The notes under the pieces are model-generated. The model was given only the letters and a program-made list of their open reading frames with translations. It had not been told where the DNA came from and made no database searches. From contig DS999406.1 in the NCBI GenBank assembly GCA_000158155.1, forward strand, positions 229,776 through 293,775: 64,000 nucleotides of DNA, read 5' to 3'. Positions 16,855 through 24,900 of this stretch are shown here, in pieces. Position 1 is the stretch's first letter; every line of letters begins with the position of its first letter. Origin of the DNA: a gamma proteobacterium NOR5-3. Lineage in GTDB: Bacteria > Pseudomonadota > Gammaproteobacteria > Pseudomonadales > Halieaceae. The position numbers and the translations under genes were made by a program.

Positions 16855-18738
16855 GTGATCTACCGTAACGCAAGCAGTCTATCCATAAGCAGTAGCTACC
16901 TTCCCGCAGCACCTCTACCTTTCGGCGCTCTGACGCTGTCAGCGGTCCTCGCGTTTGCCAGTGTCAGCAGCACAGCGCAGAGTGTTGGCGATATCGATGT
17001 CATTGGCATTACCGATGTTATCGGGCTAGATCTCAATCCGGACGGCACCGACGATATACCGGTGTCCGATGGCAACGGTGATTACGGCCTCACCACAAAT
17101 GACGTCTACTACTACTCCCAGTGCGCCAATGGCGAGAAAGCCTGCCTGCCGCGAGACAAGGACTTCGGCTTCCAGTCCGGCACTATCCTCAAATACGATC
17201 CCGATGCGGGCACGGCGCAACTCGTCGGCACCCTCGCCGGTAACAAAAGCGGTACCGCCTGGGAGGTTGACGTAACATTTGGCGGTGCACAGCGCTGCGA
17301 TGAACCCGCCCTTGTCGACAGCCTCGTTTACCCCAACAAGTGGAAGACCCAACCGGAGTACGCAGATCCGGGCGACCCGTTCGGCGCCAAGTGGCTTTGC
17401 TTTACGACCATCGCGGGCAACCTGATCGATATCAGTGCCGGTAATCCCGGAGATCCCTCGCCAGATGACATAGTCAGTAATCTCGCGATGGCGGAAGGGT
17501 CGGTTTTTCAGATGGGACTCGGCGCCAACGGCGTGTCGCAGTTCGACCTTGGAGGTCGCGTTGACTTTTTCACCTCCGACTCGGCGAATAAGAGCTGGGA
17601 ATTCAACATGACCCTGGCCGGCGATCTGGCCTTCGATATTCTCAGCTGCCCCGTCGACCCCGGTGATGACACGGGGGAAGGAGGTCAGGCGAACCTGAAT
17701 GACTGCACCATCGACTGGTTCGGTAACGGCAGCTACGTGACCACATTCAGTAACGAGCCCGGGCTGGCCGGCTCGGCCCAGGTGGACGAGACTCTACAGG
17801 TGCTTGATCCGCGCGATTACTGTGCCGACTCCACTATCACGGAACTGGCCCTGGCGAATCTGCGACTGATCACGACGCGCGGCGACGAAATCATCATACC
17901 GTGGTACCTCTGCGGTATTCCCGACGTCGTCACCGGCAAACCGACTTTCGAGATCCTCAACGTCGCCAAGGATTTCTCTACCGGCGTACTGATTTCAATG
18001 GTCAACAGCAAGGTGGACGACCCCGAAAACACCGCCTATTTCTGTGACAGCAACGCCCCGGGCTTTCAGCCGGTGGCTGCGTGGCTGCCGCGGGGTGACG
18101 AAGTCCCGATACAAGTGTTCGCGGACGAGACGCAGACGCTGATCGACGCCAATCGTCATGTTGTCGTACGCGATACGACGCTTGAAAGCTGCGGCAGTTA
18201 CCGCACTGGCGGGCGTGACATTTCCTACCTGCTCTACGATCTGGCGTACTGGCAGGGGCTGAGTGCAGAACAGTACTACGCAATCATCCGCGATGAGATA
18301 GACGAGCTTGAAGCGACGATCGTCCTAGCTGGACGCAACGCCTGTGTGGTGGCCGATCAGAACCTGATCTCGCAGCTCTTCCCTGACCCCACAGAGACGC
18401 AGGGCAACAGCCTGTACATCGATCAGGTGCGCAACAGCTACAATGCGGGTAATTTCGGTAACGTGGAGGCCAAGCTGACACAGCTGCTGAACTGGCTGGA
18501 GGAAGGCGGAGACCTATACAGCGCCTTCAATGTACTGAATGCCGACGGCTCAGTACTCGACGCACGCTGCTATTCGAGCATTGATGGTTTCAATCCCGAC
18601 GGAAGCGTCGGATACCTGCAGTACAACCAGACGCCCAACCGGGAAGAGTGGTTCCCCGTAAACTTCCGGGGCGACCTGGAAGCACAGGTGCGCCACATCC
18701 TCGGCCAGCTGGCACGCAAGGATCTGGTCAAACCTTGA
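16855..18738 (+). CDS. Unknown exported 627-aa protein in the island
   Basis: I do not recognise the family. The GTG start follows GGAGG at eight bases. The N-terminus has a long polar lead and then a hydrophobic signal (GALTLSAVLAFASVSSTAQS), so it should be exported. The mature part is acidic, rich in Asp, Gly and Asn, and has repeated DVIG-type and DPGD/NPGDPSPDD segments and scattered Cys residues that could form disulfides (QCANGEKACL, SCPVDPGDD, LNDCTIDWF). There is no membrane helix after the signal and no LPXTG or PEP-CTERM-like end. It sits between the divergent patatin operon and the TIR gene, and may be the secreted part of the island's function or unrelated cargo. Confidence 0.85.
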   Translation: MIYRNASSLSISSSYLPAAPLPFGALTLSAVLAFASVSSTAQSVGDIDVIGITDVIGLDLNPDGTDDIPVSDGNGDYGLTTNDVYYYSQCANGEKACLPRDKDFGFQSGTILKYDPDAGTAQLVGTLAGNKSGTAWEVDVTFGGAQRCDEPALVDSLVYPNKWKTQPEYADPGDPFGAKWLCFTTIAGNLIDISAGNPGDPSPDDIVSNLAMAEGSVFQMGLGANGVSQFDLGGRVDFFTSDSANKSWEFNMTLAGDLAFDILSCPVDPGDDTGEGGQANLNDCTIDWFGNGSYVTTFSNEPGLAGSAQVDETLQVLDPRDYCADSTITELALANLRLITTRGDEIIIPWYLCGIPDVVTGKPTFEILNVAKDFSTGVLISMVNSKVDDPENTAYFCDSNAPGFQPVAAWLPRGDEVPIQVFADETQTLIDANRHVVVRDTTLESCGSYRTGGRDISYLLYDLAYWQGLSAEQYYAIIRDEIDELEATIVLAGRNACVVADQNLISQLFPDPTETQGNSLYIDQVRNSYNAGNFGNVEAKLTQLLNWLEEGGDLYSAFNVLNADGSVLDARCYSSIDGFNPDGSVGYLQYNQTPNREEWFPVNFRGDLEAQVRHILGQLARKDLVKP

Positions 18739-18783
18739 GCCAGGCGCCGCCGTCGCCCCAGCGGTGGTTGACTGCGAGGTTTC

Positions 18784-18816
18784 CCGACCCGCGGTTTCTG
18801 GGCACCGTCGGGTCGG
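18784..18816. repeat. Inverted repeat after the 627-aa protein gene
   Basis: CCGACCCG (18784-18791) and CGGGTCGG (18809-18816) are perfect 8-base arms around a 17-base loop, 45 bases after the stop. There is no T-run after it, so it is not a convincing intrinsic terminator. It could stabilise the transcript end. Confidence 0.35.
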
Positions 18817-18959
18817 ACACCCTCCACGCTCCTTACACCGGGGCAGATTCACGCCGACGCCGGCGGGAAGTTACGGCACGGGCGTCGTCACGACTGCTTA
18901 GCGTTGTCTAAAGCGCCTGCGCCGTTTAAGCTGAAGCGAAATCGCAGCCACCGGCCCCC

Positions 18960-21185
18960 ATGGCAGACTGGTCAGACTACAAGTACCGTGCTTTCATCAG
19001 CTACAGCCACGCTGATGAAAAGTGGGCGTCCTGGCTGCATCGATCCCTCGAAAGCTACCGCGTGCCGAAGTACCTGGTGGGAGGCAAGTCCCGCCTGGGG
19101 CCGATGCCCGCGCGCTTCGCGCCGGTCTTTCGCGACCGCGACGAACTTGCAAGCTCAACCGACCTCGGCGCTGAGCTGAACGAGGCTCTGGCGAATTCGG
19201 CCTGCCAGATCGTTATCGCATCCCCGGCCTCCGCCAAGTCGCACTGGGTCAACGAGGAAATCAAAGCCTTCAAGCGCCTCGGCCGGGCCGACCGCGTGTT
19301 CTGCCTAATCGTCGGTGGCGAGCCCTACGCTTCTGCTATTCCCGGTCGCGAAGACGAGGAGTGCTTCCCTCACGCGCTGCGTTTCCAGCTGGGCGAAGAC
19401 GGCGAGGTATCGGACAAGCCGGCGGAGCCCATCGCCGCCGATGCGCGGCCCGGCAAGGACGGCAAGGCAGCCGCCAAACTCAAGCTCATTGCCGGGCTCC
19501 TCGGCGTAGGCTTCGATGCGCTTCGCCAACGGGAGCTGCAGCGCCGCAACCGGCGCATGGCGTTCATCAGCGCCGCCTCCGCCACCGGCATGGTGATTGC
19601 CATAGGCCTCGCCACCACCGCAATCATCGCCCGCAACGAGGCAGAACTGCAGCGGGAACGGGCCGAGACCGAAGCGGAAACCGCACGGCGCACGACGAGC
19701 TTCCTCGTGGACCTGTTCAAAGTTTCCGACCCCGGCGAAGCGCGTGGGCGCTCTATCACCGCGCATGAGATTCTCACGGCCGGCGCGGCGAGCATCGAGT
19801 CGGAGCTTGCGAGCGAGCCGGTGGTTCAGGCCAGGCTCATGGACACCATCGGCGACGTCTACACCAATCTCGGGCTCTACGACGACGCCCAAGAGCTGCT
19901 GGCCAAGGCTCTCACAAAGCGCCGCGATCTCGAGGAAATCAGCACCGAGGAGCTCGTCACGAGCCTCCTCAATCTTGCCGACGTGCAGACACTGCGCTCC
20001 GAGCTGGACGACGCAGAAGCGCTGTTCAACGAGGCGCTGCAGCGTGTGGAAACGGCCACGGAGACGATGGAAACGCGGCGCGCGGACGTCTGGGCCGGTC
20101 TGGCAGAGCTTTACTTCCGCATGGGACGCTACGAGGAGGCCCAGCCGCTGCTGGAGCGGGTACTGGAGGAGCGCCGGGAGAGACTCGGCGCCTCGCACCC
20201 CGAAGTCGCCGACGCGCTGGAAGAGCTGGGGCTGAACCTCTTCGACCAGGGCAACCTTGAAGATGCAGAGAGCTACCTCCGGGAAGCGCTCGCGCTGCGA
20301 AGAAAGATCTTCGGCGATGAGCCACATCCGGATGTGGCGGAAAACCTCAACAATCTCGCAAACCTGCTGCTCAACCAGGAACGCTTTGAGGAAAGTGAAC
20401 GCCTGTATAAGGAGGCGCTGGACATCGCGCTGCGACTCTACGGCGAGAGCCATCCGGTGGTTGCAACGGCCAACGTAAACCTCGGTAACTTCTACGCCCA
20501 GACCGGCGCCTTCGAGCGCGCGGAATCGCGCATGGTGAAAGCCCTCGACATGCGCATCGATCTCCTCGGCCCGGAACACCCCGATGTTGGACTGGTGCAG
20601 ACAAATCTCGCCTTCGTTTACTACGATCAGGGCAAACTGCAGGACGCCATCAGCGCCAACGGCGAATCTCTCCGCCTCCTCGAAGCCGCGCTCGGGAACG
20701 AACACCCGGAAGTGGCCCGCAAAGCCTCCATTCAGGCGCGCTGGCTCGCTGAGGCAGGTCGCTACAATGAAGCCGACGCGCTATTCGCGGAGGCAGTGGC
20801 GGGGCTGAGGGCGAGCCTGCCCGCAGATCACCCGAGAGTCGCCCTGGCCGAGATGTTCTACGCGGACCTCCTCACCCGCTATCCCGATCGCCTGGAGGAA
20901 GCCGCGAGGCTTGCTACGCTCGCAGCTGAATCCCTGCCCAAAGCCTACGGCGAGGATCACTGGCTGGCGGGCCTATCAAGCAATATTGCCGGTGGCGTGT
21001 TCGCAGCGCAGGGGGATCGGGAGCAGGCTGAGTTGATGCTCACTTCCGGCTACAAGCTGATGCGCGACCACGGCGGAGCAAGCCCGAGTTACCTGCGTGG
21101 CGCCCAGGAACGCATTGCGCGCTTCTACCGCAATACCGGACAGAAAGCGGCCTATCGCGCCTGGATAGAGAGCGATGAGCAGTAG
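18960..21185 (+). CDS. TIR domain - transmembrane - TPR protein
   Basis: 741 aa. Residues 1 to about 150 are a bacterial TIR domain: YRAFISYSHADEKWASWLHR is the first strand and box 1, FRDRDEL follows, and SHWVNEEI carries the probable catalytic Glu (99 or 100) of NAD-cleaving TIRs. One membrane helix lies at about 200-222, followed by a charged coiled linker. From about 245 comes TSFLVDLFKVSDPGEARGRS, a segment I know from proteobacterial kinase-TPR proteins, then about ten TPR/NPHP3-like repeats (LGLYDDAQELLAKAL, NLGNFYAQTGAFERAESRM). Here a TIR replaces the kinase. The likely role is membrane-anchored sensing of a partner by the TPRs with NAD hydrolysis or signal making by TIR. The next gene encodes a RyR-domain protein. 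Confidence 0.9.
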   Translation: MADWSDYKYRAFISYSHADEKWASWLHRSLESYRVPKYLVGGKSRLGPMPARFAPVFRDRDELASSTDLGAELNEALANSACQIVIASPASAKSHWVNEEIKAFKRLGRADRVFCLIVGGEPYASAIPGREDEECFPHALRFQLGEDGEVSDKPAEPIAADARPGKDGKAAAKLKLIAGLLGVGFDALRQRELQRRNRRMAFISAASATGMVIAIGLATTAIIARNEAELQRERAETEAETARRTTSFLVDLFKVSDPGEARGRSITAHEILTAGAASIESELASEPVVQARLMDTIGDVYTNLGLYDDAQELLAKALTKRRDLEEISTEELVTSLLNLADVQTLRSELDDAEALFNEALQRVETATETMETRRADVWAGLAELYFRMGRYEEAQPLLERVLEERRERLGASHPEVADALEELGLNLFDQGNLEDAESYLREALALRRKIFGDEPHPDVAENLNNLANLLLNQERFEESERLYKEALDIALRLYGESHPVVATANVNLGNFYAQTGAFERAESRMVKALDMRIDLLGPEHPDVGLVQTNLAFVYYDQGKLQDAISANGESLRLLEAALGNEHPEVARKASIQARWLAEAGRYNEADALFAEAVAGLRASLPADHPRVALAEMFYADLLTRYPDRLEEAARLATLAAESLPKAYGEDHWLAGLSSNIAGGVFAAQGDREQAELMLTSGYKLMRDHGGASPSYLRGAQERIARFYRNTGQKAAYRAWIESDEQ

Positions 21186-21319
21186 TCCAGTGGAACATGA
21201 GAAGCCACGCTTCCCGTCGCGGTGCGCCGGGGCGAACCGCAGGCCCACTAAAACTCTTCGGGCGCTGCGCTTAGTGTATCGCGTGACGCGCCCTTCGATA
21301 TTCAAGTAGAGAGCTTCCG

Positions 21320-23224
21320 ATGACTGCTCCCACCTTCTACCCCGATGTCCGCCGCGAAGTTCGGGAAGACCTACAAAAACGCAAGAGCTTCGTGGCGCGG
21401 CACGAGTGGACGATCATCGGCCTCCTCGCGCTGGTCTGCTTTGTCCTCGGCTGTATCGGCTACGCGCAGGTCCTGGAGTTCGGCAGCGAAGAGGGGCAGT
21501 ACACTCCCTGGGACGTCGTTTACGCTAGCCTTCAGCTGTTCATCTTCGAGGCCGGGGACGCGACGGCCGGCTGGCCATTGTATCTGCAGGTAGCGCGCGC
21601 CATGGCGCCGATGATCGTTCTCTACTCCGCGGCGCTGGCGGTATGGAGCAAGGTTGGAGAACAGGTATCACTCTACACGCTGCTGCTCTACAAGAGACGT
21701 TTCGTAGTGGTTTGCGGCGTCGGTGAGACAGGCTTTCGCATTGCGAAGGATTACTGTTTCAACAGCGACAAGCGCGTGGTCGTGGTAGACCTTGATCCGC
21801 AGAATGCGCTGGCTGCTGAACTTGCCGGCTACGGCGCAATCGTTGTCTGTGGCAACGCCATGGACCCGCTCGTCCTGATGCGAGCGCAGGTGGCTTATGC
21901 GAAGGAGGTGTTCCTCTGCACCAGCGATGACAAGGTGAATATCGCCATCGCAAAGACAGCAGAACGCATCACGCGCTCCCTGAAAACACGCGAAGTAAGT
22001 CAGATGGAGCGCATCGCTGCCAAGCGGGAGAAAGGCATTGGAGATGAACCGCCGAGCATCTCGCTGCGCTGTTTCATCTGCGTCGACACGCCGGACATCT
22101 TCGAGGTCTTTCAGAAACACAGTTTTTTTGAGACCAACTCGACGCGCTTCAGTATCCTCCTTTTCAATCGCAGGGAGACCATGGCGCGAAACATCTTCCG
22201 CGTCTGCGCGCCGGACCTCTATCACCGCCCTCACAGCCAGGATGACCCGCGCATGCACGTGCTGATCATCGGCTTTGAGGCGCTGGCGCGGGAACTCATC
22301 CTGCAGATTGCCCTCACCGCGCACTACACGGACTTTCGCAAACCGCAAATCACGGTCCTTTGCCGCGGACAACGGGAAGAGAGCACGGACCGGTTCCTCT
22401 ATCGCTTCCCGCATCTCAGGGAGGTCGTGGACATTGACTTCCTATTCGAAGACCCCCTCACGCTACACGAGGATAAGTGGTACGCCATGCAGACCGAGAG
22501 CGCGTTCCAGGTTTGCTATGTGGCCATGCAGAACGACGTCGAAGGCATCCTGTCGGCCCGGCGTCTGAACCGGCTGCGGCGGCTGATGGGCCGGCCGCCG
22601 CTTAATTTCGTGGTCTGTCTCAACCAGCAGAACACCCTCGCCGAAATCATCGACGATGACTTCCTGCCCATTGAGCCGGACAAGCGCGCTCTTCCGGATC
22701 ACGAGCCCATCGAGTACTTCGAAACCCTCGACTACACGCTATCCATCGACGTTGTCGTCAACGACGAGCTGGATGTCATGGCGCGCGCGCTGCACTACGC
22801 CTACCTGCGCGCGCAGTCCGTTCGTGGCGAGAGTGATAACGCTTCTGTCGCACCCTGGTCCGAACTGCCCCCCCACAAAAAGAAGGCAAATCAGAATGCT
22901 GCTTCGCATATGGACGTGAAGCTTAGGCTTTGCAACTGCACCGCGCTCAGCAGGCATGCAGCGGACCCCGACACAGAGTTCCCTCCAAGCAACGAGATGC
23001 TGGAAAAGCTCGCCCAGCTGGAGCACCGACGCTGGATGGCCGACAAATACCTTTCGGGATACAGCTACGGCGACACCAGGGATGAGGACAGGATGCTGCA
23101 CCCCGACCTCGTGCCCTGGGAGTCACTGAGCGAGTCGGACAAGGACAAGGACCGGGAGAACATTCTCGCGATCCCGGGATTACTGGACTCCGTGGATCAG
23201 AAACTCTGCCTGCTCAGATCCTAA
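21320..23224 (+). CDS. Membrane TrkA/RCK-like double Rossmann protein with C-terminal RyR domain
   Basis: 634 aa. Two hydrophobic helices (about 31-52 and 92-109) frame a short re-entrant-like segment, as in two-helix channels, but no TVGYG K+ filter is visible. A TrkA-N/RCK Rossmann domain follows (VVVCGVGETGFRIAKDY, about 128-145; acidic end of the second strand in VVVDLDP). A second nucleotide-fold starts at HVLIIGFEALAREL (about 313). Residues about 560-622 form a RyR domain (LEHRRWMADKYLSGYSYGDT, then HPDLVPWESL and DKDRENI). Prokaryotic RyR domains have been proposed to read nucleotide-derived signals. Beside a TIR NADase this suggests a ligand-gated membrane effector. It starts 134 bases after the TIR gene. 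Confidence 0.85.
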   Translation: MTAPTFYPDVRREVREDLQKRKSFVARHEWTIIGLLALVCFVLGCIGYAQVLEFGSEEGQYTPWDVVYASLQLFIFEAGDATAGWPLYLQVARAMAPMIVLYSAALAVWSKVGEQVSLYTLLLYKRRFVVVCGVGETGFRIAKDYCFNSDKRVVVVDLDPQNALAAELAGYGAIVVCGNAMDPLVLMRAQVAYAKEVFLCTSDDKVNIAIAKTAERITRSLKTREVSQMERIAAKREKGIGDEPPSISLRCFICVDTPDIFEVFQKHSFFETNSTRFSILLFNRRETMARNIFRVCAPDLYHRPHSQDDPRMHVLIIGFEALARELILQIALTAHYTDFRKPQITVLCRGQREESTDRFLYRFPHLREVVDIDFLFEDPLTLHEDKWYAMQTESAFQVCYVAMQNDVEGILSARRLNRLRRLMGRPPLNFVVCLNQQNTLAEIIDDDFLPIEPDKRALPDHEPIEYFETLDYTLSIDVVVNDELDVMARALHYAYLRAQSVRGESDNASVAPWSELPPHKKKANQNAASHMDVKLRLCNCTALSRHAADPDTEFPPSNEMLEKLAQLEHRRWMADKYLSGYSYGDTRDEDRMLHPDLVPWESLSESDKDKDRENILAIPGLLDSVDQKLCLLRS

Positions 23225-23303
23225 GGCACGTCGCTGTTGATGCGCGAGCAGACCTCATGGCCGGCTACCTGCATTCATATGGGGCAAGGACTGCCATGCC
23301 GCC

Positions 23304-23645
23304 ATGACTTGGGCTCAGCGACTCAAGCACGTGTGCAATATAGACATGCCCCAGGGCACCCTCTCTCGACGCTTCGCGTCGATTCACCTTGTCGAGGTCT
23401 GCGCCCGCTGCGGTGGACCTGCCAGGGTCATGCCCAAAGCACTCGCTTCTTGCGCGGGCCAGGCTCTCGCGTGTATCGAGGACCAGGACGTCATGCCCGA
23501 TAAAGCGGGGCAGGCCCTCGACCGGATCTTGGACCACCTGCGCCAGAAGGAACAGGAAAAGCCGGCTCGGCCACTGGGGGAAAACAATGCAAGAGCTGGG
23601 ACCTGCATGTTTTGTTCATGGCAGACCAAACAGACAAGTAGGTAG
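23304..23645 (+). pseudogene. IS91-family transposase C-terminal remnant, right copy
   Basis: The frame encodes MTWAQRLKHVCNID, then EVCARCGGPARV, ACIEDQDV and DRILDHLRQKEQEKPARP. This is the conserved zinc-finger and tail of IS91-type Y2 transposases. The normal linear order is interrupted three times by extra in-frame pieces (MPQGTLSRRFASIHLV, MPKALASCAGQAL and MPDKAGQAL), each starting ATGCCC where a canonical Ile codon would stand. The N-terminal catalytic part with the two tyrosines is absent, so it cannot transpose on its own. It follows the RyR gene directly. Confidence 0.75.
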
Positions 23646-23938
23646 AATCGATTACAAATCGTATGCTTTCTTAAACCTTAACCTATGCTTGGAGCCGTCT
23701 GTATATTCATATGTCAAAGCCAGATTCTGCTTGAGGCTACTAATCAAGCGAAGTTTTTTGACGCGGATAGCGCAAAACAAGCTGAGTGCAACTAAGCACA
23801 CGAAATCCCATAAAGCGATACAGTAAGCGTAATACGAAATATTAATGCTCTTCCCCCCCCCCCCCCCCGCGCGATCCACGGTATTGTGGTGGGCTGAGAC
23901 AAACGTCACCACAAAGTGGGCTCAAATAGCTTGGTAGA
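23646..23938. other. A+T-rich gene-free stretch with a C16 tract
   Basis: No gene is supported. The region is clearly richer in A+T than its surroundings, as common at island junctions. It contains 16 consecutive C (23853-23868). An open frame on the minus strand only survives by running through the C tract as poly-Gly and looks spurious. Confidence 0.6.
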
Positions 23939-24346
23939 TCAATACCTTAAGAGTCGCTCGACCTCTTCCGGACGAAAGTATTTCTCAGGGTCAGGTTTTT
24001 CGGGAGCCTTTTCAACACCTCGCGTAGGAGGCACGTGCGATCAGGGCAAGACACGGAGCTTGCGAGCGTACTTGAAGATTCCTGCCAGCGTATAGACGAA
24101 GCGGTTTACTGTGGCCCCCGACAAAGGCTCTCCGGTTGGCGTTGCAACACTAGACTTGCCACGACCGCCCTTAAGCTTGCCACGATTTACTAGGCATACA
24201 AGTGCCCGATCTACATCATCTTCTGTGACTTTATCGATAGGTATGGGGCCAAAGCGCTGAACCGAGAACTGGATGCGGCCCAAAGAGTCGGTGCAATGTT
24301 CTCGTGAGGCTATCCATGCCTCTGCGACAAATTTGAACGTCATCAT
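23939..24346 (-). pseudogene. Tyrosine-type integrase, N-terminal remnant with in-frame TGA
   Basis: The open part begins MMTFKFVAEAWIASREHCTD, with GGAGT upstream, and includes ITEDD-like VTEDDVDRAL and PLSGATVNRFVYTLAGIFKY, the core-binding domain of phage-type integrases. A TGA at 24041-24043 follows RKLRVLP. The same frame continues SHVPPTRGVEKAPEKPDPEK and YFRPEEVERLLRY, which is the expected linker and start of the catalytic domain, to a second stop at 23939-23941. The Arg-His-Arg-Tyr catalytic part is missing. It lies beside the tRNA-Val 3' end in the classic position of an island integrase, so the island should no longer excise by itself. Confidence 0.8.
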
Positions 24347-24450
24347 TGTTTACTCCGTTAATCGCAAATAGACCAATACCCTAAAGAGGGCTAATTGTGT
24401 CCACCATGGCAGGTGCGATTCTCCAAAAAATCAATGACTTATGGAAACCT

Positions 24451-24473
24451 TGGTAGGACCAGGCGGATTGATC
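24451..24473 (-). repeat. tRNA-Val 3'-end fragment (attachment-site scar)
   Basis: TGGTAGGACCAGGCGGATT (24451-24469) is identical to the last 19 bases of the intact tRNA gene complement at 24623-24641, 172 bases away, in the same orientation. It then diverges into GATC. It lies between the integrase remnant and the tRNA, as expected for an att core left by a second integration or a deletion. Confidence 0.75.
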
Positions 24474-24499
24474 ACAACAGGCTAGGGCCTGTTGTGATC
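24470..24499. repeat. Perfect 13-base inverted repeat
   Basis: GATCACAACAGGC (24470-24482) and GCCTGTTGTGATC (24487-24499) are perfect arms with a 4-base TAGG loop. It starts exactly where the att fragment stops matching the tRNA. It could be a protein-binding or element-end sequence; no T-run is present. Confidence 0.6.
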
Positions 24500-24531
24500 C
24501 CTGCGGGGCGCCGTCGCTGTGCTCCCGCGTC

Positions 24532-24550
24532 TAAATTGCTGCGCAATTTA
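24532..24550. repeat. Perfect 8-base inverted repeat
   Basis: TAAATTGC (24532-24539) and GCAATTTA (24543-24550) flank a TGC loop. It is a small A+T-rich hairpin between the att scar and the tRNA terminator. Function unknown. Confidence 0.45.
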
Positions 24551-24593
24551 TCGAACAGCGGTTCTCACCGAAACCTAATCCTCCAAAAACACA

Positions 24594-24615
24594 AAACCCG
24601 CCATTTGGCGGGTTT
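24594..24615 (-). terminator. Rho-independent terminator of tRNA-Val
   Basis: AAACCCGCCA and TGGCGGGTTT are perfect 10-base arms with a two-base loop. Read on the minus strand it follows the tRNA CCA end by seven bases and is followed by a T-rich run (TTTTGTGTTTTT). A degenerate copy of it accompanies the tRNA remnant at 11311. Confidence 0.85.
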
Positions 24616-24622
24616 GGGTTTT

Positions 24623-24699
<77 letters not shown>

Positions 24700-24712
24700 A
24701 AAAGGGACGCGG

Positions 24713-24741
24713 ATTATACGGTTGGCACAGCCACGGCTCAA
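24713..24741 (-). promoter_or_regulatory. tRNA-Val promoter
   Basis: On the minus strand TTGAGC (24736-24741) and a perfect TATAAT (24713-24718) are 17 bases apart, ending 13 bases before the tRNA 5' base. Strong sigma70 match and position. Confidence 0.85.
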
Positions 24742-24900
24742 GGGGTCCTGCCACAGACCTGCACCACCACCACCCGGGTCAACCCGGAATCGCCTGCGCC
24801 CCAAACCGTGATACCCATCAAATTGGCCACATTTAACTCTGCAAAGGCTCCAAAACCGCTCTAAACTGAGATAAGAGCGGTAACCAAGCGGTATGGCGAT

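Noticed and set aside
19305-20705. Long minus-strand open frame (466 aa) inside the TIR-TPR gene
   Set aside because: It is antisense to a gene with clear TIR and TPR motifs; the G+C-rich codon pattern keeps the opposite frame open. No domain is recognisable.
15375-23224. Known CBASS or Thoeris system
   Set aside because: No cyclic nucleotide cyclase (CD-NTase) and no ThsA-like SIR2/SLOG protein is present, so neither named system can be claimed.
23652-23912. Minus-strand 86-aa open frame
   Set aside because: Runs through the C16 tract as a Gly run and has no recognisable domain.
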